Assembly (NCBI GenBank): GCA_028023455.1
Contig: JAQFVV010000204.1
Location: 327,501 to 391,500 of the forward strand
Direction: 5' to 3'
DNA from: Epiperipatus broadwayi
Lineage: Eukaryota > Onychophora > Udeonychophora > Euonychophora > Peripatidae
DNA length: 64,000 bases
Shown: positions 49,130-63,181 of the stretch, one piece after another
Layout of the letters: the number at the start of each line of letters is the position of its first letter
How positions within the stretch are numbered: the first letter of the stretch is position 1
Program-made: the position numbers and the translations under genes
The notes under the pieces: generated by a model
Database searches by the model: none
Told to the model about the DNA's origin: nothing
What the model saw: only the letters and a program-made list of their open reading frames with translations

Positions 49130-51230
49130 TTAAAATGAATGAAGGTGAAGAAAAATAACAACAACAACATATTTGTTCTGCTCAAAAACATAATCTGAAG
49201 ATGTTGGAGACTGAAGTAAGAATCAAAGAGAAAAAATTTAATTGTATGGAAGATATGGGAGTAGGAAAAAGTTTTTGACATAAAGTGGCAGGAGAAAAGA
49301 AAGTTGTTGCTGTTGAAGAAAAGAAAAGTTTGATGATTTATGTGCATTTATAATGAAAATGAATGAATCTCTGAGTGAAAATAATAAATCTTATTAAAAA
49401 GTTAGAAGAGACCACTAAATCTCTGAGTAAAAAGTTAGAAAAAAGCAATAAATTTTTGAATGAAAACAAGAAAATAATAAATCTCTAAATGACAAATTAG
49501 AAGAAACTAATAAATTTCTGAGGGAAAAGTTAAAAAAGTTAGTAGAAATAATACATTTCTTAGTGAAAATTAGAAGAAAATAACAAATCTTTAAGTGAAA
49601 AATTACAGTTTATGAGTAAGGATGTAATAGAAAATCAGCAAGTAATTGTGTTGATAAAAGGAGATTTAGAGAACAAGTTTGAGAAATTAAATGAAAGGTT
49701 TACTGTAAAAGAAAAAGATATGGCTGAATTAAAAGAGAAAATAATTCAGTCAGAATAAAGGAAGAAAAAATTGTTACATAAAAACTTAGAATATGTTCAA
49801 GTTTGCAAAGTTCAAGTTGAAGAAGTTATGAAACAATGATGATAAAGTTGAAATCAATAAGAAAAATAGATTGGTTGAGTGAAGCTTTATTTAGTGATGT
49901 TAATGCTATTAAAAATCAAGTGCAGTTAACTGAAGTAAAGTTGAACAAGTAAAAACAGAATTCAAAGGAGGAATTGATATAAGTAACATGTAATTTAAGA
50001 AAGCAGTTGAAAAAGAAATAGAAGAGAAATTATAGGTTATAAGATATAATAAAATGGAACAGCAAAAGAATCCGTCTAAATTTAGAGAAAAATTTAAAAA
50101 ATTAGAAAAAGAATTAATAGATTGGATTGAGAGAATTAAAGAGAGAATTGAGAAGAATAATAGTCAAAAAGAAATGGATGATAGAAACTTAAATCAATTT
50201 AAAGAAAAATAAAAATATTATATTGATAATTTATTTAGTAAAACGAAGTTGGATAGTCAAATACAAGACATTCATTCTAAAATTGAAGAAATTCTAATGA
50301 GTAATCCTGACAGATTAAAAAGTTTCTAAAATTTAAGGGAAAAAGTTCTACTAAAATTTTAAAAAATATATCTGTTGATGAAAAATATGATAGAATAGAA
50401 CATATGGAAGACTCCATAAATAACCCTAGAGAAAATGTAAATATGTGTCAGAAAGTAGAACATGTTTGAGGTCGACAATCAATTGAGGAAGAAATATGTG
50501 TAAATAATTCCATGTCCATAAGGTTTATGAAAATAAAACCATTTGGAGGAGAACATGTGGAATATCATTCAGAATTTCTAAAGAATTTGGAGAAATTATT
50601 TTCTTTGTGTCCCATGTCAAAAAAAAAGAAAAATTGGCCATTTCTAATAATCATTTATATGCAGCTACAAAAGATTGGTGGCAGTCACTATTTGAAAAAT
50701 CAATTACATAGAGATTTCAAATATTTGGAGGATCTGACAAGCAATATTGTATCAGATGTCAAGTGATACAAGAAAGATATAATAGTAACAATGGTGATTA
50801 TGTGAAGTTTTTCAGTAACCAAGCTATCATGTTGAAAACCCTTACTGTTTTCCCTTTATCTGAAACTCAAATTGTACAATTAATTAGATATAATCTACCA
50901 CATAACACTGAAAAAATTCTAATTGCAGATAATAGGTATCATTGAGGAGGTTATCAAAATTTTAAATGTATTAGAAGTGAATGAAATTAGTATAGTTAGA
51001 AGAAACAAAATCTTATTTATAAAATAAGTTATCCTGTTGCTGCTATGGAAAATAAAACCAAGATGCCTAGTAAATTTGTTTGTAATGAACAATATTTTGG
51101 TGCAAAGAAAGGAATTGCCTCTAAGATAAGAAGGCCTATAGTTCAAAATAGTCTGCCTTCAACAAGAGGAATCATTGCTATTTTGAAGAGAACAGGGGGC
51201 AAAACTGTAGATAAATCAATGTTAAATTAG
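49130..51230 (+). pseudogene. Gag pseudogene: long coiled coil plus Gag core
   Basis: The first part (49130-50340) is a decayed coiled-coil region. In shifting frames it repeats LSE(K/N)-LEE-NNKSL-type heptads and is very rich in Lys, Glu, Asn and Leu. The second part (50510-50945) reads KPFGGEHVEYHSEFLKNLE, then LYAATKDWWQS, then ERYNSNNGDYVKFF and FPLSETQIVQLI. That is the order of conserved blocks in Ty3-type Gag capsid regions (F-x-G, W-W, the LI-x-x-LP end). Shifts occur in the A-run near 50629-50638 and around 50706-50765, with several stops. I do not see a clear zinc knuckle in 51040-51300. The known role of Gag is assembly of virus-like particles; this copy cannot make it. Confidence 0.65.
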
Positions 51231-51608
51231 GGAGGTCTTTGTTTCTGTGCTCCTTGTAAAACTGTGGAGCTAGTGGGAGAGAATGCTTTATGCTTTCTAC
51301 TCAAGAAGATATTAGGGGAACATAAAATGCATGAAACCCCATTCCTTATTCTATTAAAATATAAATTGAAATTTTAAGTAGATTTGAAAATGATGATGTA
51401 TAAAAGTTATTCTGTTAAATATAATTATATCTTAAATTTTGATTTAAGTTTTAGAAAAGTAGATTAGTGAATATAATACATGGTTCCAAGAATAAAAGAG
51501 GTTTGTTTGTTGGATTAATTCAGAAAGTAAAATATTAGTATTGTTAATAAAGACTTTTTTTAGTGTTAAGAATTATAAAATTTAAAATTAATAGAAGGGA
51601 GGGGAAAT

Positions 51609-52300
51609 TGTACTCTTTTATATTGGTACACTTTATCATAAATTAAATTGGAAGTAAATTTTAGAGGAATAATTTTAAATTTTATAAAATCAAGATATTT
51701 TGCAGTTTGAACATAAGATCAGTTAACTTGAATTAGTATAAATTATTTAAGGCTTGGTTAAAGTATTTATTTTGAAAACATATAAGAGATAAAAGAATGA
51801 AATATAACTTAATAATATTTGTTAATAGTTAATTTTGTAACAATATTTAAAATTGTAGTGAAGTTTAAATATAATCTTATAAATTAATAATATGTGCTAT
51901 AGAGATAGATAACCATGTCTATGTACATATAATATTATAAAGTAATGGCTATTTCCAGTAACATCATTTATTTTTTTTAAAAAAATAACTAAGATAATAT
52001 TTATTCTATTATTTTGTGATAAAAAAGTTTATGGAATCAATTTAGCATTTAGTCTGGACCAGATAAAATTAAATTTATTTAAATTAGTTGAAAGATAACT
52101 GTATTATTTTTTATTAAGTTTATTAAAAATATTATTTTTTTATTAGTAAATATTTTTAAGAATAATCTTGGCTTTAAAAATTATTTAAGCTGTTTGTAAC
52201 TAATTAAATATTCAGTATAAAGAGATTAGAAAAATTAACCAATGAGAAATCATGATTTGAAATGTATAAAATAAGCAGACAATGTTTTGGGAGATTTGAT
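51609..52300 (+). repeat. 3' LTR of the coiled-coil-Gag element
   Basis: Begins TGTACTC directly after the purine tract. The match to the 5' LTR fades after ATAAGCAGACAATGTT at about 52285-52300. Confidence 0.75.
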
Positions 52301-54970
52301 TACAAAAATATGGATAGTAAGAAAATAATTCAGTTTTTCCATAAAATTTAGTTTAAATTTATTAAATATTATTATTTTGGTTTAAAAAAGTAAACTAATC
52401 ACTATCTAGTTAATATTCTAAAACAATTTTGTAGTTTTTTTTAAAAAAAAATATGGATTAAAAACCTTGTAAATCTCTATTTGAGGGAAATCAATATTAA
52501 ATAATCTGATAAATATTCTTGGAATCATTTGGAATCATTATATTGCTAAAAGCATCAAGACAATGCAAGAAAAAAAATTTAATTTATGCAAATATTATAT
52601 AAAATAACAAAGGAACTTAATGAAAAAAAAGTAATTATTATATTAATACATAATAAGTTGATTATTAAGCAAACTGAAGTAATTATATGCCATGCCTGTA
52701 ATAAAAAATATAGAGAACCTGATGGGAATTTGTGAATAAACCCAAAGAAAAATATATATGACAAAGTGGATTACTAAGACTTTATGATGATAAAAATTGA
52801 ATCAGTAAATAATGCTAATGGAAGTATCTGTCTAAGGAAAATTATATTTAATACTAGAAGAAAGCAAACAGAAGCATATTTTTGTGGTAATTTAAATCAT
52901 GTAATAAATTTTACATTATTGATGAATGATAAAAACGGAAGGAGCTGTTGATATTGTATAAATTAAAAGAGAAATAGTTAAATGAATATTTTATCTACAT
53001 TTTTGATAATGTTCACTATGAAGCTAAGTGAATTAATTATTAATAAAGTGAGATTAAAAACATGATGAGAGGGAGAAAATTAAATAAGCCATGATGATAA
53101 ATAATAAAAAATAAATATGAATTTTGAAGGAAATGGTTGAATAAACTTATGAAATAAATATTGTAGTGTTTAAAATATATATCATGAATGTTGGGGATAA
53201 TATCAATTTTCACTATAAAGTAATGTAGAAAATATTAAAGTTAAATGATAATACTTGCAAGGTATAGCCATGGGATAAAAGTGAATAGTGAAAAATATTA
53301 TTGGATTTATGACCATTTAATATTATAATAAAAAGAAAGGTGTCTACAGTAAAAGAAAACATATATATAATCAAGTTCAAAATAATTTTTGTTGTCAAAT
53401 AAAAGGAAATGTCAAATTATAAATAATTGTTTATGTAGGAATTTTGCATTTTATTATATTATTAAGAAAGTAAGAGCAGAGATGGGAGATGTCAATGTTA
53501 TTGTACAACGTTTGAAATGATTTGGTTACTATTTTTTTTAAAAAAAATATTATTGTCTTTGAATAGTTTTTAAGTTTTATAATTGAAATAATTATTATAA
53601 AGACAGGGGGAATAATTAAATATATAAAATTTAATACCTTTTTGATGTCAATGTGAACTTGTAAAACCTTTGTCTAATTTTTGTCTTGATCCATTATTTA
53701 AATCTGAGTACTATTATTCATCAGTTTCATTTCCAGTTGGTTTCTATTGATAAAATATTAATCTAAAATACACACAATTGTTTCAATTCAGCTTCTAAAA
53801 AATGAATAATTTTAGATTCAAATTGGTTAAATGTAATGAAAAATTAAAAATAATGTTAATAACTGAAGAAAAATATAAAAAAAAACATTTAAAAAATAAA
53901 CAGCGGTAAAACAAAAAAATTACATTTCAACAAAACGCCAATGTCTCATTATTCAGTTCTGTAGCAGTCAACATTATTCACTTTTCTTGAAGAGTGGTCA
54001 CTTTCCCACACTTATTTTCCTTGTAAAATTTAAATTTTTTTGAATCAAACTTTATATTTCAATAAAGTAATGTAAAATCTTAATTATGAATGTAAAAAAT
54101 TATGATAAATATATTTATTTATGTTCAAATTCAATTATGAATGCATAAAACATTTTGTTTTGATTTCTGACTTTGTCATTTAGAAATGCCTGCAGCACAA
54201 TTTCCAGAGTTGGCAGCCATCCAATCAGAGAAAAGACACTAGCCTACCCACCAATATGCATCAATGAAAATTGATTTTTTCCCCCACAATATATCACCAT
54301 GTGCAGACTTTTTTAAAAGTAAAATTTTAAATTTTGAATTTCCTATAAAATAAGCCTAAAGTGAAGAAAATGTGATGGTGCAAACAATGACCATGAACTG
54401 TAAATAACATGAATGAAAATTAAAATGGGATAAAAATCTAACTGTATTTAACAGCAGAGTGGTTAATAATTTATTTTATTTATGCATGCATGTCATTAAT
54501 TGTGTAATTTTGTTATTGTTAATCATTATTAGATGATTATAATAAATAGAGATAAATAATCTAAGTACCTATAAATATAAATATAATAACAGATTAATAT
54601 TAATTTAAAGAGGGTAAAATATATGTGTGTAAAAATATAATGTTAAAAGTATATATTGTGATATTTAGATTTTGATCTCATATGTAATTCAACATAATGT
54701 ATTTATATTCAATCCTGTCTTGTAATTCTGTATAGTTTATCATTGGTAATAGATATAAGAAAGAAATATAGTTTAGAGATAAAAACCAGAAAAATTGCAT
54801 TATTAAAATTGGAAATAGGGGATTAAAATTTAAATTGTATTAGATATACTAAATATAGGTATTACTTACTTTATAATGTACTAAAATATATTAAATTAAT
54901 ATTCATTAGAGTAGAATGAAATTTAAAATTAAGTTATTTCAAGATATGAGAAGTTTTGATAGTTTTAAAG
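52301..54970. other. AT-rich DNA, no gene seen
   Basis: Mostly AT-rich. A more complex piece at 54180-54310 (CTGCAGCACAATTTCCAGAG and a CCCCCAC run) is unassigned. Short minus frames at 52579-52764 and 53213-53398 have no motif. Confidence 0.45.
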
Positions 54971-54972
54971 TA

Positions 54973-56148
54973 CACCTGGGTCTTGTTTTACGCGTTAGAT
55001 AGGTTCCTCAGAAAACACGCGCAAACGAAATCGTGCAAAAATAGACATAACTTACAATGAAAAAGGGAGGATGCAGTCTGTGATTTTTTAAAATTCACAT
55101 AAAAGCAAAGCACCAATGTAAAATTACTTTAAAATTCACACACAAAAAAATAAGAAAAAAAAATATGACTAATAAAAAATTTCAAATTTGAAAAAAAATG
55201 ATACAAGACAAACTTTTTTTAACTATAATATTTAATTTTATTCAAAATAATATATTTTTATGCATAATTTACAGTACAATAATTTACATTTTTATACACA
55301 TTTTAATTATTATCTCTATTTGCCAAAAAAAAAAATTCCTTTGCAAACTGGTAAAAAATCAGATTCTGACAAGAGGAAATACAACTAGCACCAAGTTCAC
55401 TCTCATGTTGTGTTAATGGTTTTTTGTTGACAATGTAATTAGTAATTAATCTTTGAGATGATGATTTTATTAATTGTTTATGAACTTAGTCTTATGATAA
55501 TAAAAAGACATTTATTCACCACTTCTGGGAAAAAATTAATTAAAACTAACAACTAAAAATTAAATTTTTATTTTTGTCTTTAATTTTTTAATTTTCAATT
55601 CCGTTTAAAAATCAAATTTCATTTTACATCACATTACTTTCAAGTTGCCATAAGTAATTTTTAAATTGTTAATTACAATTAAAAATCAGATTTTAATTTT
55701 TAATTGTCAAATTTAATTGTGCCCACTGCTATTACTCGCCTTTTAAAAATAAACTTGTGGACACTAAATGATTAATAATTAATTACGTTCTTTTTTAAAA
55801 AGCAAAAACAGAATGTGATTTAAAATGCAAAATTAACATGCACAATGTTTGAACAAATTTACATCATAATCTTGTAAAATTTAATGTGTGTGTACATAAA
55901 ATATGAAAATCATGAGTTTAATTTCATTATTGCGTAAAATCTTACTATTATAAAGCACTGAAAATATTGAAATTACTAAGATGGAAGTCAAATTCCAATA
56001 ATGTGCTATTACTTTCAATTTAACATAAGTGCACAAAATTTATTATTTAAAGTAATAGCAAATTATCGCAGTTCAACTTCCGGTGAAACATGAATCGCAT
56101 AACTTCAAAATCGTGTTAAATAAGTCCGCATAAAAAGAGACCCAGGTG
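54973..56148. mobile_element. Tigger/pogo-like non-autonomous DNA transposon
   Basis: Inverted ends begin CACCTGGGTCTTGTTTTACG on the left and CACCTGGGTCTCTTTTTATG on the reverse of the right, each directly beside TA (54971-54972 and 56149-56150), the target duplication of Tc1/mariner-pogo elements. Inside the left end, CGAAATCGTGCAAAAAT and the right-end CACGATTTTGAAGTTATGCG echo the motifs repeated within Tigger-type ends. The 1.18 kb holds no transposase frame; the 72-codon plus frame (55198-55416) is hydrophobic AT-rich sequence. Confidence 0.75.
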
Positions 56149-56150
56149 TA

Positions 56151-57256
<1,106 letters not shown>

Positions 57257-57768
57257 TAACTGAAATACAGGCTTATTATATATATATGTCTGTATATGTA
57301 ATATATAGGGTATATGAGCACAGACTTTCACACAACCCACCATTCTCCACACTGTCTCATAACGCTGATACACTTGAACACATATAGGTTGAAAAGATAA
57401 ACAATAACCAATATACATATTTCATGCTAAACCAGCAATCATCATTTGGTACAGATTACCATCTCTACACATATATGCCACAGGTGCTCAGATATATATT
57501 AATATAGCCAATCCTCATACTTTAATGGACAGGCTTCAATCTATTCCACACTCCAACTCTTCAACCATCCATCCAGTTAAAAATATGATGATGGAATGCT
57601 CAAAGGCCACCCTGAGACTGAGATTCTTGTCACACCAATGTTGCCCTAAGGTCAATATGACCCCTTATGTACAGGACATAATCATTTAATACATATACAA
57701 GGGATGGGCAGACATCTCTACTATGTAATAACTGAAACACAGGCTTATTATATATCTGTGTCTATATA
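57257..57768. mobile_element. Unclassified dispersed element between 40-bp direct repeats
   Basis: TAACTGAAATACAGGCTTAT at 57257 and TAACTGAAACACAGGCTTAT at 57729 start two direct repeats of 40-46 bp, both adjoining AAT-type tracts. Between them is a less AT-rich block. Its first 100 bp (57301-57400) is also present at 11082-11180. I cannot assign a class; no long frame or inverted ends are visible. Confidence 0.5.
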
Positions 57769-57875
57769 ATAATAATAATTAACAGTTTTTTTTAATTATT
57801 TTATTATCTATAGAATTAAACCAATAAACATCATATGACCACCATCTCTTATGCTAGCACATAACTGTTATTAAT

Positions 57876-57982
57876 GGCAAAACTTTCCATACAGTAGTAG
57901 ATGATTTTATTCACAAGCCTTCTGGCATCCATTGATTACTCTAGTTGGCACAGGGTGGCACTATTGTATGGAGAGTTTTGAC
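57876..57982. mobile_element. hAT-like MITE, internally deleted copy C
   Basis: Starts GGCAAAACTTTCCATACAGT and ends with the reverse complement form GTATGGAGAGTTTTGAC. The left arm is shortened and the right arm (ACAAGCCTTCTGGCATCCAT, GTTGGCACAG) is complete. CTGTT...TAA lies on both sides (left with two extra bases), compatible with an 8-bp target duplication. Confidence 0.7.
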
Positions 57983-58534
57983 TGTTTAATCTCCAGAATT
58001 AAGTAACACCCCTCCTTATATCTTATATGTTGGATAAATAACTAATTAAAAATGAATGATAATCCTGAGATCTCCTCCTCTTCCTTTTTCTTCTTCTTCT
58101 TATTATTAATTGCAGCTTTATATAAATAATAATTACTGGAAACAAATATACAATTAAGTGATAGTATAACCTTATTAATTAATTCATATTAAAGTCAATT
58201 ATTATAGAGATTTTATTATATTTATGAAAGTATTATGGTTAATCATGGGAATATCTCGATACTTAATAATGAGGAGTAATTTGGTTTTTTTATGACATTG
58301 AACAGATACTTTGGTATTTGTTTAATGGTAAAGGGTTTGTGATCTTGTCTAATAAGATATTTGGGTCTTATAATTGCTAATATAAATTAAAAATAATTTA
58401 AAAATAATTAGAGTATAAAATTGTATCTGCAGAAAACAAAAGTATAACCTAATTAATGGACTTGTAAAATCACTAGCGGTTATCCTATTCACAGGGTGCA
58501 ATATATATATATATGTGTGTGTGTATATATATAT
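57983..58534. other. AT-rich DNA with TA/GT microsatellite
   Basis: Holds a CTTCTT-type tract near 58090-58101 and a (TA)n(GT)n(TA)n tract at 58501-58534 that directly borders the Ty3 LTR. No gene seen. Confidence 0.5.
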
Positions 58535-61500
58535 TGTACCGGTCGGTTTTGTCTTTTCATATAACAAGATCTAGCATCTAGGCAAAAGTACCTCAAGTCC
58601 AACCATGCGCAAGATACATAAGTCAGGAACACTCATGAACTCTGCCCTATTTGCCTATTTTCCAGATCTACCAACTTATGAGCAACAATTCCAATGATAC
58701 TGATCTAATTTATTTCTACCCGCCAGCATCACAAAGTCATGACACAAAAAGACTCTTATTTGAACTTTATTCATGCATAAAATATTTTTGTTAGCGATTT
58801 TCGATCATCTAGTAAATGAAATCTTTTATATGACATCAAAATTATTTCTATTCAATAAATGAAACAATGACTTAGATATTTAGTAATATGTATAAGATTT
58901 ATTAAGTTAACTTGAGATATATATATAATTGATTGCAAACAATGTTTGTGTTAAAATGTAAATAAAATGGGTATTTATCTCCCTTTGATGACATTAACCT
59001 CTCTTACAATGCTATAAAATGAACGTATTTAATCAGCAATCACAAATAATTTATGGCTTTGTTCTAATGTGGCTATTTATATGTCAATGATTTATAGATT
59101 GTATGGGATACCTAAGATTTTTAATAGTAGCACTAACTACAGTTACTTAAAGTTCTTTGAATCCACCATTAATAAATCAACAGCACTCGTACCAATACAT
59201 AAGTTTATTGAGTTTGATGACACTGGTAATTATATTTAATTAATATTTGCATTTGTGAAATAAGAATGTATGTGAGAAGCTAATTTAAGAAATAATAATT
59301 ATGGCAGCAATATCATATCTGAAAGTGTTAATGAAATATGAAAAATGGTAACTCATTTAGCATAATCATAGCAGTACGGTTTAGGAGCATTGATAGGCTT
59401 TAAAGAGAATGAAATATGGAAGAGCGGTACATGTATAATGGCAATGGAGAGATCTATTCTGAGGTCCAAGAAGGTGATTCAATTCACAGTTAAAGAAGGT
59501 GACTCTCTGCAAACGTTGGCAGGGTCAGGTCATAAACAACAAAGAATGTGCTTTATTGAATTGCCATAGGCTGGACTTTTGCCACAGCGAATATTATGCA
59601 ATAATATCTAGTACTAAAGAAGTCCAAAGGGGTTTGCCAAACCTTGTCCTTGGTATTGGAAGTAAAAATGAATGAAGCACAAATATATATAAAACTAAAG
59701 GCTGGTATACACATAATGCTTGCATTAATATAAATGTATAAACTTAACTAAGAAATAAAGAATTATCGTCTATCTTTATTGATAAAAACCCAGCATACTG
59801 GTATGATTTAAGTTACCACATGGATATGGAAGAATTACATTTAATGCTAATATAATAGCTTATAGAACTAGAATACCCCCCCCCTTTATATTACTTTAAA
59901 TTACACATAAACTTCCCACAATGTATGACTAATACAACTCTTTGGTTTTGAATGCTTTAATAAATAGATAATTTTCATATTATTAAATATATATAAAGTC
60001 GGTGGCGGTTAATGATTTCACAAAAGTAATATTAATTTAATTCATATAAATATATTTAAAGTTTTAGAAGTTAGCGTTATTATTTAATTAATAAAAAAAA
60101 ACACATTTCTAAGAAAACAGATTTTTGCTTAGTTTTCGACAATAACATTGTACAGTAATTATCAGATTCTGATTTTATTTCTCCAGACTTGCAGGCACCC
60201 GCTATAATAAAAAGAACAAATTTGTTTTTAAAAAAATACTAGATTAAATACCCTCTCAAAAGTAAGGAAGGTTTTCTTTTATTAAAAAAATAGCATAAGC
60301 ATTTGCGATTCTGGGGGAAATTATCGACATACAATTTAGTATATGAAAATATAAAATATAATAATGAAAATAAAATATTGCTGCATAGATGTGAAATGAA
60401 GAACTAATAATTATTCAGGAGAGGTTTAATGTAGGAGAGATTACAGCTAAGTTATATAGAGAGAACAAGGTACAATTGACTAAAAGGTAAGAATTTTACA
60501 AATTAATTCATACTTAATATTAAATTTTACAAATAAAAAGGCTTTACAAAATGTTTAACAAAACAGATAGGTGAAATTTAAAATTATTCACAGTAACTTT
60601 AAGAGTCTAGCAGCAGTTGAAATGATTACCTCTGTACAAAACTTAGCTGTTCTTTTGATGTTTTTCAGATTTCCCTCGGAGAACTAGATCTAGTTTGACG
60701 AGCATAATTATTGAGGCAGGTAATAAGTTCAGTATTTAACAAACAGGCATATAATTATAGTCTATGAGTATCGGGATCCATAGGCACAGATTTCAGGAAA
60801 GGCCATCTCGAATGGCGAGAAAGGTTAAGTGGATTTACTCATGACACATTGAAATTAAATGAACTCAATTTTTTTTGGCAACTGATCTCCTTGACTGTCT
60901 TAGTTCCTCTGTCAAATTAATTCATAATTATCTCATGCCTTAGTATTTGTGGAATCCCTTCTTGATTGGTCATTGCTAATCATTTTCTTTAATCTAATTT
61001 CCAAAAGAATTTCTATACAAGCTTTTACCCATTGTGATGGAAGATGCCATTGTTAGATAAGTATTCAAACTGAAATTAATTTGATAAAATAAAATGTTTG
61101 TGACAAAAATAAAGCAATTAAGTTTAGTTTCTAATTTTGATTTTAGAGAAACTTTTAATTAAATTTATTTTAGAAGATTAATTTTGACTAATTACAATCG
61201 CATCTTCCATATTGGATTTAAAATAAAAGTAGAGTTTAATAGCAAAAATAATTTAAAAACAAAATTTTATAGAATGACCTATAACAAACTTTTTGTAGCA
61301 ATTATTTGCTCATTATGTTTGTCTCTACAATATCTCTGTATATGAGCTGCATTCAATAAATAATTACTATAACTGTCATAAAATAAAAAAATACAGAACA
61401 TATAATATATGTTGATATTATAAGTCTGTTATAATTAATCCCCCGTTACCTATTACGTATACATATTCCCTCTTTAAATACTATATTTATTACTTTTATT

Positions 61501-61702
61501 TTTTTTTGTGTGTATTTAAATTCAGATATTTATGCATATATCTTCATTAACACGTATGTCAGTTAATGATAATCAAAAAAAAGAACAAAAAAATGTGTTA
61601 GTGAACGGAATGTATACGCAAGAATAGGGTTTGAATTTAGCTTGGTAGCGGAAGATTTGAGGTGGGCTGTGAAGCGCAATCTGAATCTCAGATTCCACTT
61701 CA
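58535..61702 (-). repeat. 3' LTR of the Ty3-type element (inferred)
   Basis: Starts TGTACCGGTCGG and ends CCACTTCA. These ends match the long-LTR element at 2.7-9.7 kb (TGTACCAGTCG ... CTGCTTCA). On the minus strand CTGGGAAAA directly precedes its first base, a good polypurine tract. The other LTR is outside the window, so the limits rest on these end motifs alone. Internally non-coding, with a C-run at 59877-59884. Confidence 0.6.
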
Positions 61703-62004
61703 TTTTCCCAGACTTACAATTGATAAACAAAAAATGAAAAAAAAAAAATCTTACTTGATGCTCCGGGACAAAAGAACAACCTGGTTTGAAAGGAGTACGT
61801 GATTTATTTATATATATAAAAAATTATCAAACTAATGTTAGCCCCATTTTTTTTTCTTTTTGCTGCTATATGCTAAAAAAAATTTTTTTTGACCTATCTA
61901 TCATTGAGTGCAAAACTATTACAGTAAACTATATTCATATCTTTCTTTAAGAGTGTGGTTCGAATTCCTTAGCTACCCATCTGTGATTTATTGTTATTTT
62001 ACTT
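61703..62004 (-). other. Spacer between Ty3 integrase and 3' LTR
   Basis: Contains the polypurine tract beside the LTR, A-runs around AATGAAAAAAAA, and no frame. The A-run block resembles 5530-5575 beside the left LTR of the long-LTR element. Confidence 0.55.
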
Positions 62005-63000
62005 TTAATATTTTCCATGATCAGGAGATTCAAATGGCTTTAAGTGCCTTGCGTTGAATGTCCCCTTAATACCCTTTTCTCCTTGTAGAAGGAAAGCATT
62101 TTTTCCATACTTCTTTTGATCCGAAATGGTCCCTGGTACAAAGGAAATTTTTTCAAAATTCCCTTTTTGTAGTTTTGCTAGTTCTTGGAGTCCGGACCCA
62201 TACCTTATCTCCTTCTTGGAAGCTATGGTAGTGTGGGTGCCCCCTCTGTATTCGTTGTTTGGCCATATGAGCCAAGCATACCTGGGCATCCCTTCGGTCT
62301 TGGCTTGGATTGATGCAAGATTCATTCTTAGGTAAAGGGGCTTTAAATAGTTGTGAGCAAGGCTTCCCATAATAAAGACAGTGAGGGACAAATCCTGTTG
62401 ATTCATTAACAGTGTTGTTAATACACTTGATGATCCCCTCAATATTATTTACCCATCCCATATGGTTGGTTGCAAGACAAGAGCGAACAGTCTGTTAATC
62501 TCATGCATGACCCATTTGCATGTGTTGGATTGTTGATTACGGATAGATGTAAGTTGGTGATTGCCCTGCTTTGTTATCCACTGTTTCCATTCTTTGGAAG
62601 TAAAGGCTGACCCATGGTCAGATAATATCACTTCAGGTTTTCTGACTTCAGGAAACTGTCAGTTTTGGAGTGCTCGGATCACGCCTTTAGTGTCAGCTGC
62701 TCATACTGGATAAGCCTGGACATACTTGGAAAATATGTCATAAGTCACCAACAGGTATTGGAATTTTGTGAACATTGGTAAGGGACCATAGTGGTCGATG
62801 GCTAATAATTTATTAGGACCGGTAGCTAAGATAGGTTGAATTTTACTGGCATAGGATCGATTTGGAGGTTTGCATTGGGCACAAGTGGCACATTTCCTTA
62901 AAGTAATTAGGATCTGTGAATACATGCCAGGCCAGTAGAATTGATGCCTCACAGATTCTTCTGTCTTCCGAGGTCCATAATGCCCTATAGTTTCATGCAC
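62005..63000 (-). pseudogene. Ty3 integrase, broken
   Basis: The N-terminal zinc module is visible (HETIGHYG, then CATC near 62895, an HHCC pattern), followed by WPGM. The catalytic core gives LLAIDHYGPLP (first Asp) and ILSDHGSAFT (second Asp, near 62620). The third acidic residue is lost: the position reads Lys within SNTCKWVMHEI, where relatives have Glu. The C-terminal part carries NESTGFVPHCLYYG, a DKVWV piece and a GPY/F-like end (NARHLKPF, 62040). In-frame stops occur at 62701-62703 and near 62650, and frame changes near 62450 and 62210. Known role: joining of cDNA to chromosomal DNA. The wording of this integrase is like that of invertebrate, especially arthropod, Ty3 elements. No active protein can be made. 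Confidence 0.8.
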
Positions 63001-63181
63001 TTGGAGATATTATTCGGGTCCTTATTCGACAAGGTACTAATATCCTCCATGGATCCTCTTTGCATTTAGTTCTTACTTGCAGTATTCCATCTTTCAAAAT
63101 ATATTGGCCATGCCATTTAGATTTGTTCTCAGATTGAATCTGTTTCTTGGATCCATTTTATAATTGATTTATATTGGGGCT

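Larger units (their letters stand above)
47981..52300 (+). mobile_element. Decayed LTR retrotransposon with coiled-coil Gag
   Basis: Two direct repeats of about 690 bp flank an internal region of about 2.9 kb. A purine tract (AGAAGGGAGGGGAAAT, 51593-51608) directly precedes the right repeat, giving plus orientation. The right LTR starts TGTACTC. The left LTR start is blurred by a (TA)n expansion at 47981-47996. Internally there is only a broken Gag: no protease, RT, RNase H or integrase was seen in the 370 bp between Gag and the polypurine tract, so pol was deleted or was never present. The Gag core resembles Ty3-type retrotransposon Gag. Confidence 0.7.

Noticed and set aside
62126-62335. 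69-codon plus frame inside the Ty3 integrase
   Set aside because: Shadow of the minus-strand integrase.
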